A stretch of DNA of 64,000 bases from Prunella strophiata (taxonomy: Eukaryota; Chordata; Aves; Passeriformes; Prunellidae), in assembly GCA_036583965.1 (NCBI GenBank), contig JAZBQD010000030.1, forward strand, positions 56,173,551-56,237,550. The letters are read 5' to 3'. Each line of letters begins with the position of its first letter. The first letter of the stretch is position 1. Made by a program: the position numbers and the translations under genes. The notes beneath the pieces were generated by a model that had not been told where the DNA came from, searched no databases, and saw only the letters and a program-made list of their open reading frames with translations. Shown here in pieces: positions 49,101-62,416 of this stretch.

Positions 49101-50399
49101 ATCAGGTGTTTCTGACACAGAATCAAAAATGAATGAAAATCATGTTGAATTTGCTTCATGAGTGATTTTAATGCTCTTGCTTTCCTTTTGCCACTCAACA
49201 ACCACGGGATGCAAGCTGTTGCTATGATACGAAGGGCCAGAGATATTTTTTTTTTGCCACAGTGAAATCTCTGTTGTTAATTTTTGAAATGTGCTGCTTG
49301 CACAACATCTTTCCTCAAGTTTCCCCCCACCATCTCTAAGACTTAATATGTTAGAACAATGTCTGTCAACCAAAGGTAATGAAAAAAAGCAGACAGGAGA
49401 ATTTAGGTCCTGTTATAGTCTTATGCAATAAAAATCTTGTTCCCACAAGGATCAGCTAGTTCTCAACAAGGCTCAGGTGGGATTCCCAATGATCTGTGTA
49501 ATTACAGGAGGAAGAATTCTTGCTTTCTGCTCCCAGTTAGGCAACCAAATCTGAGCTAGACACATGACCTTCCCTTCACTGAAATTGAAGAGAGAAATTG
49601 AAATCTCCAGAGGAGATTTGCATTTAAGACTGCTCTAATAAATCACTCTCTGGATGTGCTCATTTCTGTCTACTGACTATAAAAGGAGCCTCAACTCATG
49701 AGCTCACCCAAACCCAGACATTTATAAAGTCAATGAAATAAAAACTTCTTATATGGACCTGAGATCAGTGGAAGACTTTCTCCTGGTCTTCAAGATTAAA
49801 TGTTCTGTCATGAGTATGAATACAGGAAGTTGTATATACAAGACCATTATTTTTATGAGACATTTACTGTTATGCTACTTTGTAAATATTCAAAAAGTGA
49901 CTTTCAGATAAAAGTCATCAGTGTTTTCAGGAAAATGTGATAAAGTCTGCTTGGTGATCATATCTGTACTTAAGCCATGGTGACAGACAAAATATGCACT
50001 GAGTTAGTGCTACTGAATCAGGTGTGGTGCAAAACTCCCTGGGCATGGTGGCAGGTTTCTATTTGTTCTGTCTGACTATCTCTTTGAGCACATGTTCTGC
50101 TTCTTTATTTCTGACCTCTTCACTCATATGTTCGGCTGTTCCCTCTCTTCTTTTTCCTTTTTCCGTCTTCCTTTTTTCCTGTTTTTCTTTTTTTTTTTTT
50201 CTTGTCATTTGATTTTCAGGCAGTTCCTCGATTCTCCAAGCTGTGGATCATCTACAGGGGATGGTCAGAGTTCCTTGAACTATGTGGTCTTTCTTTGTAC
50301 CACCACACCTTCAGTGAGGTTTATCAGTTCTGCTCTGTCCTAACCCATCTAACATGTTTATTGGGAAATCTCAAATTGGTGAACCAAAACCACTACAAT
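46129..50399. other. Unique non-coding sequence
   Basis: No gene is seen. A canonical TATAAAAG lies at 49678-49685 without other promoter features. Words such as AGGTGCCTGACTGG and AAGCGTCTAAGCCTCC at 48.3-48.5 kb recall an old degenerate repeat. A T-rich stretch with T13 (50188-50200) ends the block. Confidence 0.55.
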
Positions 50400-51177
50400 C
50401 AGTGACCTAGAGGAGGTGATGAACTCATCAAGCTTGGCTGGGAGGCACCTGTCAATATACTCAAGGGCAGAGCTGCCAGAGAGATACACAGAGGCAGGCT
50501 GGTGGAATGGGCTGACAGGAGCCTGGCGAAATGAGGACCTGACAGACAGCAGGCTGCACACGAGCCCTGCAGCACAGAGGGCAAAAGCCTCCTTGACTGT
50601 ATGACCAGGAGTGGGGACAGTAAACAGAGGGAAGCGACCTTCTCCCCCTACTCAGCTCTTGTTAGATCACATCTAGGTACAGCAACTTCTCTTGGGGTCC
50701 CAGTAAAGGCAAGTAATTGACCAACTGGAGCAAGTTCAGCAGGGCTGCTATGATGGTCAGGTGTTGAAGCACGTGCCCTGTGAGGAGAGGCCAGGGGAGC
50801 CTGACTCGTTCAGCCTGGAGATGACATGGATGTGGGGGGATCTTACAGAACCCTCAGCACCTATGAGAAGCATGGATAAGACAAAACCAGGGTCTTCATA
50901 GTGGTGTGTGTGGATAGGATGAGAGAAAATAGGCTTGTGGTGAAAAAATATGGATTCAGAATACATGTAAAGAGAACCTATAAATACAGTCCACTAGTGG
51001 AAGAGGTTTCCTGGTAGACTGTATAGTTTTCATTCCTGTAAATTTTCAAGATCTGACTGGATAAAGTCCCAAGCAACTTTCTCTGACACCATAGCTGGCA
51101 GTGCTTGGAGCAGGATTTCAGACTGACAACCCCCTGAGGTTGCTCCCAAACAGAATTATCCCATGATCCTGTGATTT
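50400..51177 (+). mobile_element. CR1 LINE, 5'-truncated, with RT remnant
   Basis: A plus-strand CR1 copy of about 0.78 kb. It starts inside ORF2 just before the catalytic box (CTCATCAAGCTTGGCTGGGA) and continues through the C-terminal reverse-transcriptase region (ATACTCAAGGGCAGAGCTGC, GGTGGAATGGGCTGACAGGA, CCCCTACTCAGCTCTTG, TTCAGCAGGGCTGC, GAGGAGAGGCCAGGGGAGCC, TTCAGCCTGGAGATGACATG). It ends with AATTATCCCATGATCCTGTG. Compared with the family, the bases that would encode the F-A-D-D box appear to be deleted between CTCATCAAG and CTTGGCTGGG (inference from memory of the family). Several frameshifts are needed to follow the protein, so it is inactive. Its right boundary is the octamer-like tail at about 51177. 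Confidence 0.92.
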
Positions 51178-54100
51178 AAACTCAGTCATTGTCCTATATC
51201 CTTGCTTTAGCTAAACTGCAGTCCCTAATTTTGCTGATGCTGACCTTGCTTTGCTGACTTGACTTCCTGGCTTGACCTTCAATGTTATGGGCTTGATGTG
51301 CAGTGACCAACAAACACATGGTGCAGTCGATTACTGCAGCCAACTCACCTCTGCCTGGCAATCCCAGCTGCTAGAAACCTCAGTCTTTCTAAGTCTGCAA
51401 AAACTCACTGTCATAAAAATTTCTGAAATTTCAGATTTCATACCTGCATTTTACAATTTCTCCTTGCTCTTTCATCTTGCTGGGAATAGTATCTAAATCA
51501 GCCTGTCATCACAGTGGGCTGAAGAACAGGTGAGAGGCAGTGGCATAATGGTTCCTGTAGAAGTGTGCATTTTTATTATTAACATCCTGAAAATGACAGA
51601 GAAATTGCAGCATCACTTCTGTGTATAGTAAAGCCATCATTATATCTTCATCTGCTTTGAGGAAAAATAATTAGTCTACCTTGGGGCACTGTTGAAGAAA
51701 TACAGGGAAAGAGACATTCCTGAGGAAACACACTGTGGGAAGAGAGAAGGCATATGGGATTTGCAAAGAAGGTGTAGTTATATGATAATTTTTGGCTTTT
51801 GAGATAGAAAGGGAGAAGGATCTAGCTTATTTACTCCTGTGATTTATGTAAACAGTGATGTACAGCAGTTAAATTTTAACTCCATTGTACAATTTGAAGA
51901 CAGGTTGCAGGATTATCCATATTCTCATGTTACTGCTAGAGACAGGAGGCATATAGTCTCAGTGTTCTTCTCACCTTAGCCAGCAAGGATCTGTCTATGT
52001 AAATACTAAAATATGATTTTATTTTCTGCAGTTCAAGGTCAGCATCCTAGCAAGAATGCTCATCCTTGAGTATGTTGTGCCAAACAAGACCAACATATCC
52101 ACAGTCTGTTGATTGCAGAATCAGGAGTTACAGATTGTGGGTGGTGGTGGAAAGGAATTTATGAGGGAGATGGAGGCTTTATATGTGAAAATATTTTGGT
52201 ATGGCTATGCTGGACTTGCTCCATGTGGTATTTGGGATGCTGCTCTGAAATTATGTGGTGAAAGTTAACAGTGGATTTTGTAATCAGAAAAACTGTCCCA
52301 AACTCTCATACATGCAATACCCAGTGACTAGCTGACAAGCTGCAACTACTCTTCTGATTAACACCCCAATCTCTGAGCATCATGGAGAAGCTGTCCCCGT
52401 GTTGTTCTTTGAGTTTCTGACAGCACAGACTTCTCACAAATTGCACTGCTGAAAGCTTATTTTGTTCCCTTCTTTCTACCTTCTACTGTCTGCTTGTCCT
52501 TGTTAAACAGATATATCCATCCCACTTCCTAGCAGAACCATAGCCTCTCAGTTTTATGTGGGCTTGGAAGAAAAATGGGCAAGTGTTGCTTCTGACATCT
52601 TCTGAGGATTTGGAGATGTTCATTAGGATTTTCTCCTCCTCACACTGACGCTGCGTAGGAGATAGATGCATTATTCTAGTGATGAGTTTGAATTGTGTGA
52701 CATCTGTTTTCAAGTGTACTGTGGAACAAGGGGCAGATGGTGTCACAGGTGAAGCTTTCTGCTAAATTAATCAAGATCAGCCAAACAAAGCTTACAGATA
52801 GGAAGATGACAAAACGTTAGAAATGTTTGCAAAGGTCCTCAAAAATCGCTTATTGCCCACTATCTGCAGTAAGGCAGGGTCAGGTGTACCTAAACCTTTG
52901 GTGACAGAGTATTGTCTTCTCAACTGTTACAAACCCTCCATTGCCCAGCCATTATGAATCCTAGATTTCACAACTGTCCCTTGCAGCAAACTCTGATGTA
53001 CAACTACTCTTTCATTTGCAATACCTTCTTAAATGTAAAATTAGTCTTTGCTACAAATGAAAGGTCTTTCTTTTTATGCTCTCCTTGGTGAAAAAGGAGT
53101 GCAGTTAATTGCTATAATGAGCAGCAGAAAGACTGGACCATTGGAACAGGACAATCTGTTTCCAGAGGTTTTGATTGTGTAGGACATGCTGGTACCTTTT
53201 GCATCTTCCTGGCCTGAAAGAAAAAACTGTGCAGATCAAGATCTCTGCTGCTCATCTTCAGTGGCTGACAAAAAGCACCCCAGCAGAGTAAAGGGAATTT
53301 TCCCAGGGCTAAAGTGATCTCAAACCAATCTTCTTTTGAGGGTCAGAAATGACAAAATTGTAAAATCAAATGTCTGGCATTGCAGACAGTGTCCAGAGCA
53401 TGGTAGTGTAGGAGTCTGGGTACTGCAGAGAGGAGCAGGTTATGACTGTTGTATTCACAGAGATTCCCTGTGTCTGGTCCAGGGTCATCATAGGAACTGA
53501 GCTGGTGGGGTGGAGAAAGGCACCTTTGAACTTTTGTATGAAGGTGGGAATGCAGACACCTCCCCAGCTGCTCCCCGTCTGCTCCACTCACACCAAATGT
53601 CCTTCCATTTGCTCAAACAGGCAGGAGGAAGCCAAATGCTGCACAAGCTTCATGAGGTTGCTAATTATGATGGCTGCCTGGAGTTGATGTGGTAAATAGA
53701 AATACCACAGCTGTGTCCAAATGGACATGCTGGTGTTTGTTTTTACTTTACAGAAGCAAACTGAACATGAGGGCTTGATAACATCTGATCCAAGTCCTCG
53801 GAGCATACCCCAGCATACGGTACCCTGTGTGACGAGGGACATGTCAGATGGACCATTTGGACAAAGAAAGTGACCCAAACTATCCCACAGACCACATTTA
53901 GGAGGCTTTGGATCTATACATAGATAAATAACACAGCTGAACAGCTGTATATCACATAGCTGCCAGTGACCTTGTATTTCCAGTCTGTCCCAAAAGGTAC
54001 TTATTCCAGAAAAGTGGTGAGTACATTTGTGTAAATACAGAAAGTGATCTGCGTTCAACATACACATTTAATGAACAATAAGATTTCAAAGTCAGTATTA

Positions 54101-55403
54101 GGAATAAATAGAGTTATTATTAAACTTATTTATGCAATACCACATCTGACCCTTTGCATATATATAGTATTCATAGCCATATTTACTCCTAGTTACAACC
54201 GTTATTGACATCTGAGAAAAATCTAGCATTTTCTGTAGCAATGGAAGACTGCATCTTTAAAGTGCTAGAAGGTTACAGGAGGAATTTTAGAGCTGGCATT
54301 TTCTAAATTTACACAGTCATTTCTTCTTATACAGGCTTATTTTCTACTCATTTGTTCGTGTATGTCTGCAAGATATATATGCATTTTATTCTGTATATAT
54401 TCATGTCCACATCCACTTATTTTTTATTTCTTTCCATTATAAAAAAACATAGTAAAGACTATATTTCATTTTTAGTATATCTGTGCTACAGTGCAGGAAA
54501 ATCAATTAGCTTTAGCTATCTCGGTTTCTTTTCTGCAAAACTGGGATTTAGAATTCTTCGCAGTAATCCCGTGGACAAGCTCTGCTGACTATCACCTGGA
54601 TGTTGCTACCATTGCCATGTACTCCCTGTTATCTGTTTAAGGGGTTAGAAGGTTTTTTGCCCATCATTTTCAAGCTGGAGCTATGGAAGCCAGCTTAGGT
54701 GCAGAGGTTTATTGCCTCTCGTAGGGCACTGTGAGTGTGACAGTAAATACACGGAGGATCCGTGTGGCCTTTGGTGTTTGACCTCCCCTGGTAAACTTCC
54801 ATGGAAACTGGAACCACTGCAGGCACATCAGCAGGGCATTAGCATCTGATCTGCCACATGGCACTATGAGGTGCACTGTCATCTTTGGGATGGAATCAGC
54901 TGAGACAGGGACTTTAGGCAGGAGCAGAGATGCCTCTAACCCCTCTCACAGTGCTGCAGTACCCAGCTGATACTCCCCAGTGGTGTCTGTACTGTGGCAG
55001 ATGTACATTGCTGTTCTAAAATGACTACAGCAAAGCTGTAGCATTCTACATTGTTTTCTTAATGAAATGGAGCTGTCTGCATGCTGGGCTCTGTCACTGG
55101 AGCCTGCATGTTCTGTGGTCAGTACATGGAAGCCATTTAATGTAGGTCACAATATGCTACAATGCAAGTGAAGCAAAATCTGGAGTGACTGCACTCAAAC
55201 ATATGCACTCTTACATGCTGTCTTAAGCCATGGCTCAGAGACTGTTTATTTGCAGGAATAATTTCCTCTCTGAGTGTTTGCAAGGAAAATGGCTTCTGTG
55301 CTTGTTCAGTGCTGCAGGATGCACTAAAATGACAACCTCTCTTCCCTTTTGGGTTTCACAGACTCCATTTTTATTTGGAGCCCGACTGTGAAGTACATCC
55401 TAC
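51178..55403. other. Unique non-coding sequence
   Basis: No gene or transposon is recognised. The 159-codon minus-strand frame at 53588-54067 has no recognisable domain and overlaps plus-strand frames of similar quality. Confidence 0.6.
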
Positions 55404-55424
55404 TTTTTTTTTTTTTTTTTTTTT
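55404..55424. repeat. Homopolymer T21
   Basis: An uninterrupted run of 21 T, about 100 bases before a second T run. Confidence 0.94.
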
Positions 55425-55521
55425 AATTACCCCCTTCAGTATCTCCTCTCTGACTATCAAGGAAAAGCCTTTCATCAGTGCCTTGCTGACGTCTAGGTGT
55501 GGTTTCTTTTCTCCTTTTCTA

Positions 55522-55539
55522 TTTTTTTTTTTTTTTTTT
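55522..55539. repeat. Homopolymer T18
   Basis: An uninterrupted run of 18 T. Together with the run at 55404 it brackets a 97-base segment that is itself pyrimidine-rich. Confidence 0.94.
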
Positions 55540-57666
55540 GTGCCTGATGATGAGCATTTTGAAAATAAACATGAAATCTGAATACATGAGCAAATCTATT
55601 TGGGCACCTGCTTCTTGAAAGAGAGGAAGACAGAGAAGTGGATAAATGGCAGAGGCACTGCATGATTGCTGGAAACAGCTCTTTTCACAACCATGTTTTT
55701 TCAGAGCATTCTTCTTCTTTCTAGTGGTATCAATGGCTTTTTCTTTTTCACTGCTGCGTTTCCAAAATTTCCCTTTACAAGTGGAAATGAGTTAAAACTT
55801 GTGACAGTCTTGTGAGAGAAGTAATATGTTATGGTGCAGTCTGGCCCTGTAGACCTTTGATATACAGCTACAAATGTGTCCACCAGTAAAATCTTTATGT
55901 TTACATTCTGTACCAGACAAGGGGAATTAAAGAAGGGCTTGGGGTCCACCCAGGAGACTTATGGTGTACGTTGCATGAACTTAGATTAATTTCTAGGCAG
56001 AGATTCTTTCCTTCCTGCAGAACTTGCTCCTGGTGAGGTATCTTATGGCATTTTTACCTTTCTTAATTTCTGTATTTTTTTCCACTATCTGTGTCTGAGC
56101 GCCAGTGAAAGGTGAGGGATACTATGAAGCTGCAGAGGACCCTAAACCCACCTGTGAGATGACTCCAGTCCCTGGCATTTCTCCTGGGATCCAAATGGCT
56201 GTGATGGTGGAGAGTGGATCATACTTATTCTTCAGGGATGGGGAGGTCAGTTCTGATGTGTTCCCCCAACTGAATTTAAAGAAAACATCATGTCTGCCCT
56301 CTCTCATCTGTTCTATGTTACTAGTTTTTCTGTGGGAATGGATAAGTTCATTCATGGCAGTAGGAGAAAATGGCTGCTACTTCAAAATGTCCATTATAAC
56401 CTGGTCTAGGCTGTTCAGGTAGAGCAATTATGATCCTAACTGTGCTGCTGCCTTGGTATTGAGTTCTAGCTCTGCACTGCCATAGCAGCAGTTTTTACAA
56501 AGTCCTTTACAAAGGAATGATATCACCTACTTCCCTATGCAATATAGGCTGTTTAGACTTCTGTCACAAACAGCCACAACTAAAATAAAAGTGTTATTAA
56601 AAAAATCATAGCAGTCATAATAAATAAAAGCACTGCAACAAGATGAAACTGTTAAAAGAATTTATATAGTGCTGCAATTATCTTTGTAAATTGAGCAGGA
56701 CACTGCTGGTAGCAATTTTAATGTACAGTGTTGTAGGGTTTTTAAATGACCTTAAGCAGTCAGGGCATTTGCTCTGAGTGTATTGTGCAAGTTGGAATAA
56801 ATGGCGGAATGATTTGGGCTTTTAAAAGTAGGCTGAATAAAATGCTACAGGATCTCCTGCATGGGTGGGCTCCCTCTGACAGGCAGATGCATTCAGGAAC
56901 ATAACGTGTCTTGTATGGCTCTGATTTATATGGCTCTGTGAAGGTGCCTAAGGGCTGGTTTACACACAAGCTCTCACTGTTTTAATTAAACCTGTTTTCA
57001 GTCTAAGATTTCAGTTCAGAATAAAAGTTACTGTCATCAAGACAGCTAAAAATTGTCAAGCTCTGCTTTATGCATCCCACTGTAGGTGTCTAAGTGAAAT
57101 GACACAGCTCTGCAGGTACTGTGCATATGGAAAGCAGGTAGGCATTTCCAGAGCTAATGGCCCCTGTTCCCTTGGGAAGGGGTTTAATTCTTTCCACTGA
57201 CTCCAGGGCATCAGGAGATGAAGTCCATAGGTTAAAAATCTGCAATGAGGCATCCAGAGATGATGTAGTAGCTCCTCTCATTTCTGCAGAGTTTAGACCC
57301 AAATTGCCATTGTTGGATGGAAATCAGAACCACAAATGCAAATATTCTGGAAAAGACATGAAGAATAGCCTGGATAAAAAAATGAGGTCTAATAATAACT
57401 CATTAAAGTATCTGTAGAGAAACTGAAGAAAAAAGTGGGAAAAAGAAATAAAAGAAAAATGCAAAGGCTCAGCTTAAGACTTCAGGAAGATGAGACTAGT
57501 TTCTGTGAATGGAATATAGAGGGTTTTGTGACCATATTTGTTGGCTCAGCCTTGAATTTTAAGAGAAGTGAGAGGGAGTAAGTCAGAAAACTTAATGGGG
57601 TTTTGGCACTAATTTTTGTTCAGAAATCTTGCCTTAAATAGCCAAATCAGAAAGTTTATTCTGTTA
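55540..57666. other. Unique non-coding sequence
   Basis: No gene is recognised. The 105-codon frame at 56105-56422 shows no known domain. Confidence 0.6.
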
Positions 57667-57775
57667 ATGTACATATATATTAGTGCAAATAAACCCAGAT
57701 GTGTATATGTGTACATATACACTTGTACATGTATATGTGCCATATGTACACAAATATAAAATGTACATTTAATAA
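57667..57775. repeat. Alternating purine-pyrimidine tract (TG/TA/CA)
   Basis: A region dominated by alternating TG, TA and CA steps, for example GTGTATATGTGTACATATAC and GTACATGTATATGTG, with several short palindromes (GTACATGTAT, CATATG). Such DNA is prone to Z-form or cruciform extrusion and slippage. Confidence 0.85.
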
Positions 57776-57792
57776 TTTATGTGCACAGTGGG

Positions 57793-57814
57793 TAGATATG
57801 GGTACCCATATCTA
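57793..57814. other. 22-bp perfect palindrome
   Basis: The half-site TAGATATGGGT is followed directly by its reverse complement ACCCATATCTA, with no spacer and no mismatch; the flanking bases G and G break the symmetry. The centre is a KpnI-type GGTACC. It lies 18 bases beyond the alternating tract. Confidence 0.97.
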
Positions 57815-58159
57815 GACAGACTACCTCCCTCCCTTTTATATAAGCACAATCCTAAATTCATGAGAGTTTTTAGGAAAAAAATGAATGGTTGTTTGACAGT
57901 GCTTGCCGCTTGTACTTTAAGCACTGAGCTCTTAACAGAGGGATTCAGTCTCCGAGTTTGTTTAGCTCTCTGAGAAGTTGCAAGCACCCGTTTTCCTCCA
58001 TGGTTTAAATTGTGCTTGCACAGATGCCCAGAGGCTGTGGGTCTCAGTCTATCTGTGACTTGTAAAGGCAGTGCTCATGTCAGTCTGTCAGACATGATCT
58101 GAGACACCCAGCTGGCAGGATGGACTTTGCACAAAATACAGAGCTCAGAGAGGCAGAAA
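57815..58159. other. Non-coding sequence
   Basis: Nothing is recognised. Confidence 0.6.
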
Positions 58160-58255
58160 TAACCTCGCGACTGGAGCCCTGATCTGGGAGTCAATAGACT
58201 TGGATTTAGTCTTCTGTTTCAGAGACTCACATCTAGGCTGCCTCACAGAAAAAAA
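58160..58255 (+). mobile_element. MIR-like ancient SINE relic
   Basis: GCGACTGGAGCCCTGATCTG, GGAGTCAATAGACTTGGATT and TAGTCTTCTGTTTCAGAGAC follow the tRNA-derived head and core of MIR/Ther1-type SINEs ('ggactgggagtcaggagacctgggttctagtcc'). The A-box is weak and the 3' half is not recognisable. Confidence 0.5.
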
Positions 58256-58827
58256 GCAGTAGCAGGCACACCGGGAGGGCCCTTTCTGCTCCTGATCTCA
58301 TACCACAGCAGCATTCTCATGCAGGAGTGCTTGCAGTCAAAGCCAAAGTCAATGTCCTGCACTCATATTGTTCAGTGCCAAGCCCTCTGTGCTGGCCTTC
58401 AGGTTCTTCTGGACTCATTGTAGCTCTGGTATTTCAAGCATCTGAAATAAAAAAAAACTGGAGATAGCTGGTGCAAAAACACCACAGGAGGACTGAACTT
58501 GATGCGGTTTCACCTGTGCCACTGCTGAGGTGTCAACCAGGAGAGTTAAGAGTAGGAAGAAACAAATTTAGTAGCAAGTAAGTTGCTTCACTCCAAAGGA
58601 CGATCCCAGGCAAACTGTAAGTAAACAGATGGGGAAATGGAGAGAAGTGAAGAGGCAAATTTGTTGGCATTTATAATATTTGTGTCTAACAGCTACAGAA
58701 CTAAAAGTGAGAGCAGAAAGAGTACCTGAATTTTCAGCTGAATGGGTAGGGCTCTTGATTGTGAGGATCCAGTTGCAGATAATTTACAGTCCTTCCTCAT
58801 GCATAATGTTCATCATCACCCCTAGAC

Positions 58828-58843
58828 AAAAAAAAAAAAAAAA
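58828..58843. repeat. Homopolymer A16
   Basis: An uninterrupted run of 16 A, after CCCCTAGAC. Confidence 0.93.
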
Positions 58844-59137
58844 GAGGTAGAAAATATTACCCAGCACAATCAATAGTAGTTGAAAATCTGGCACAGCTAT
58901 TTTGTAGAAGGAAATACTGCAGTCTGGGGAGGGACCTACTGGGAAAAAGGGTATAGAAAAAAAAGTGAAATCCATGGAAAAAGTGAATAAACAATAATTA
59001 ATGTAACACACACTGAAGTTGCCTGGGAAACTTAAAACAAACAAATTCTGTATTTTCACATCATTGAACTATGATACTCATCCATAGTGATACTGGGAAA
59101 TCCCAGAATTAAACACTAATAGGCAGAGGGCAGATTT

Positions 59138-59148
59138 GGGGGGGGGGG
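59138..59148. repeat. Homopolymer G11
   Basis: An uninterrupted run of 11 G, unusual in this AT-rich setting and able to form G-quadruplex structures between molecules. Confidence 0.93.
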
Positions 59149-62015
59149 AATATTTCTTTCAGCTTACTTGAGTTGTAATAGAAAGTCAAACACAAGCACC
59201 TGATATACCTTGTGGCTGAAGAAGACCCAAAGCTATTGAACAGGGAAGGTTTGCTATTGACTTGTTTTTTTTCTTTCTTTACTAATGTCTTCTTGATGCC
59301 TTTACTATTGATTGCTGTCAAAACCAAGAACTGAGTTAAACATGCCTTTGGTCCAACTCAGTGATGCACTCCCTATGTTCTTGTAAAAGAAATCACAGAT
59401 TACCCTGAGAACTGTTACTTTTAAAGCTGGAAAGGGAATATTTCACATATTTTTCCTATTGCCTCGATAGCTCAGCATACTGCCGCCATGCATGAAGTGT
59501 GCCAATAATCCCATTTTAACTCTCCTTATTCCACAGAGGATTCAAATTCAAGATAACAGCTCCAGGCACTTAAAATATCATGTAGAAAGGCCAAATAGAG
59601 GACAGTGATCACAGAAAACTCCTTCTAAGCTGCTTGGACTTGATTGAAAAGTTCCCACTTATGTCCCAGCATGTCACTGATATTTTGGAGCAGACTCCCT
59701 TGGTGCCGGCTTCTTATGATGGAGGTCTGGTGGTTATAATTGCTTGTTTGTATTAAATGATGGGACACAGGCAGTTTAAGCCAGTCTGTGTGCCACAAAG
59801 GGAAGCCTATTCCTACTTGTTCTCCCTTCTATTGTGGGCACATGGACCCATGAAATGTTAGTGTGAGCACAGGCACTTCTGTGGCTGCACACAGTCAGCT
59901 AGATCAGCAAGATGACAACCATATGGCCACCTGCATGCTAAAAAGCAGACATGTGGAGCACAGACTGAAATCAGTCTTTTGGGAGAATAAGGCTTTATAT
60001 TGGCTTAGAGCACTTGTGGGAGTATGTATATCCTCTCTCATAAGATCTAATTACTAAGTTTGCTGGGTCCAAGATTAAGTTGTTTGGGTGACACTGACCT
60101 CAGTTAAGAACTTGTGGAATTTATTGTACAAATGATGATTAACTCCACCAAATGTGGAACATATGGTCAGGAACTAGAAGACCAAGGATTTAAATTAATG
60201 TTCACATTGTTCAGATTAAGATGAGATATTGTACAGCTGAGAAGGATATCCTTGCTATAAATCAGGTATAATCTTAAGCAAATCCCCTACATCCTTCCTC
60301 TCTAAAGCAGGTGTGAAAAATTTAGAGAGTCAGAAGAGGTGAGAGAGCATATATCCAGCTTAGATATTAGGTGCTTCACCAGGGGAAGAAAAAGCCTCTT
60401 TCTTTTTCCTGGATGACTTTTTCCCTTCAGTGCCAATGTAGGGCAGAATGAGCACACAGCATCCTGTAAACACATCTGGATACACAGTTGTTTTTTATTC
60501 CCAGGTACTTTATTCCCAAGAATTGGGCTCTTCTGCTGTTCTTTGAGTGCCATGAATTCTGCATGCCTGGCTGCACAAAAATGCAGCTTGAACAGATGTG
60601 GAGGCATCACCCAGGTGAGCCTGCAGATTCATGTACACTCCTAGTACTTCTGGGAGGTATAAATTCAAACCTTGTTAGTTTGAGGACGACACTGAACTCA
60701 GCTTTACCATTTCCAGGATAAGATAAGTGGAAGAGAGATCTTGTGGAAGTCTTCTGCTCAAGGCAAATCCAAAGCTTAAGCCAGGATCAGGTTTCTGTGT
60801 CTGAATTGCACACTGGCAGCTGTCAGTGCTGTAGTCTCAGCAAGGGACCATGTTTCAGGCACACTGTCCCCTTCATCCTGGCAGGCTGCAGTGCAGGAAC
60901 CAAGTCACCTGGATGTACTCAAAGGGAAGCCCAGCTGCATCCCAAGGGACCCTGGTGAATGTCACAGCCTACATGGGGCATACTTCCCCCTGAAACTGAA
61001 TGGGCCTGTGAGTAAACTTCCAAAGAAATTTATTTGCATCTAGGGCTACCATTTACTCAGAAAACAGGCACAAAGGCAAAGAAATTTGAAAAGAGTAATG
61101 TATTTTTATGCTAGGAATAAAGCCAAGTTCAGCAGTGTAGTGATGATATTCTTGTAACTCATTTAGAGCAATTAAAAAAAAAAAAGGATGCCTATTTTGT
61201 GAATATTTATGTATTTTTAAAAATAATGATAATTAAAACAGTATGAAAAGAGGTGGGAGGACATCATATATCTCCTCCTATTTCTTGGATGCAATTTACA
61301 AGCTTCAAATACTATCATCAAAGATAAAAGGCTTGTTGTGTTGGCAACTTTACAGTCGCTTTTCAAGCCTGTCAGATAGTCATGCTATGGCATCAACCAT
61401 TGTTCTTCTGGAGGCTTCCTTCTTCTCTGACTTGATGGGAAAAAATATGTCATCTTTTAAATTATATTCCCTTCCCAAAATTAAAAGGAGGGCAGGAATT
61501 GGCAGATCCCTCTTTAGGTGAGGGAAGCCATCTATTATTTATATTCCTCTTTTAACCCTGCCGCTGTTACATCTGATTGCAGAAAAATCCAACAAGCTGC
61601 CACTCACCATAAAAAAATAACAAATAACATTGAAACCTTTTCTTTGTATTGAATTCAAATATTGGAAATGCAAAGCTCTACCTTGATGTTGGGATCAAGG
61701 GAGATACATTTGTGTGGCTGCTGCAGTCATAAGACAGAACCCATTCTTTTCAAAGTAATTGGCTGCCTGCTGTCAGAAGTCCTGAGGAATGTTTGGCATG
61801 TTTGTACAGAGCTGCATTGTCATGCTGTTTTTATTTAGAATAGGATGCTGCCTATAGCTGGACCTCTTCAATCAGCAGTGAATGTCTGCCTACAATGCAG
61901 GTACTGAGTTTTGAGAATATTCATGTGTGCTTGCTTGTACTATGCAATGTGTTTTTTTGGTTTTGTTCCTTAAAACTGCTTTGGTTGGGAAGACAACTAA
62001 AAAACTCCTCTGTGA

Positions 62016-62416
62016 ATGTGGAGCAAACTGAATTCTAAGAGATTTCTGGAATCCTTGTTTAGAACTGCTTTGGAGCAAAGATGTGGCCTCAGTGCAGTTC
62101 AAATGCTTTGTCCCTGTCTAGAAGCTCAGAAAGAATTCTCACACACCATCTGGCAGGGAGAAGTTGCAGACTCAGACAGTGGAGAAGAAATTAGAAGAAG
62201 AAACTGACCAAGTGTTTCCCATCCAAGAACCATTCAATGGATATCTGCCCCCTTCAAGCAAAGCTACCACTAGCCGAACGAAGCCCACCAAGCCCCCCAG
62301 CAAACCAGTTGGCTAGTTCCAGTACAGCTTCATATGATGAACAATACAGACTAGAGCTGAACTTGTGCATGAAATCACAAAGCAATTATAATCAAAAGGA
62401 GCTTGAAGAGATATGA
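62016..62416 (+). pseudogene. Unidentified staggered open frames; possible exon or decayed gene
   Basis: Three plus-strand frames follow one another with overlaps. Frame B, with an ATG at 62016, is open to 62207 and ends in VADSDSGEEIRRRN. Frame A is open 62122-62313, with a stop at 62314, and contains EKKLEEETDQVFPIQE and a lysine/serine/proline-rich end. Frame C is open 62195-62413, with an ATG at 62237 and stop TGA at 62414. It contains SPPSPPANQL and NYNQKELEEI, and stays open to about 62470 after that single stop. The composition (acidic/lysine clusters, then proline/serine) is more protein-like than elsewhere in the window. A splice-acceptor-like TTTGTCCCTGTCTAG ends at 62121, directly before frame A. 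I do not recognise the protein. It may be a genuine terminal exon (frame A), a frameshifted pseudogene (B to C) or a decayed retroelement gene. Confidence 0.3.

Larger units (their letters stand above)
58256..62015. other. Unique non-coding sequence
   Basis: No gene is seen. It includes A16 (58828-58843) and G11 (59138-59148) homopolymers. Confidence 0.6.

Noticed and set aside
49670..49760. TATAAAAG box as a promoter
   Set aside because: No CpG, no frame, no LTR ends nearby; a single TATA word is expected by chance in 64 kb of AT-rich DNA.
53588..54067. 159-codon minus-strand open frame
   Set aside because: No recognisable motif, overlapped by plus-strand frames of equal quality and cysteine-rich in a random-looking way.
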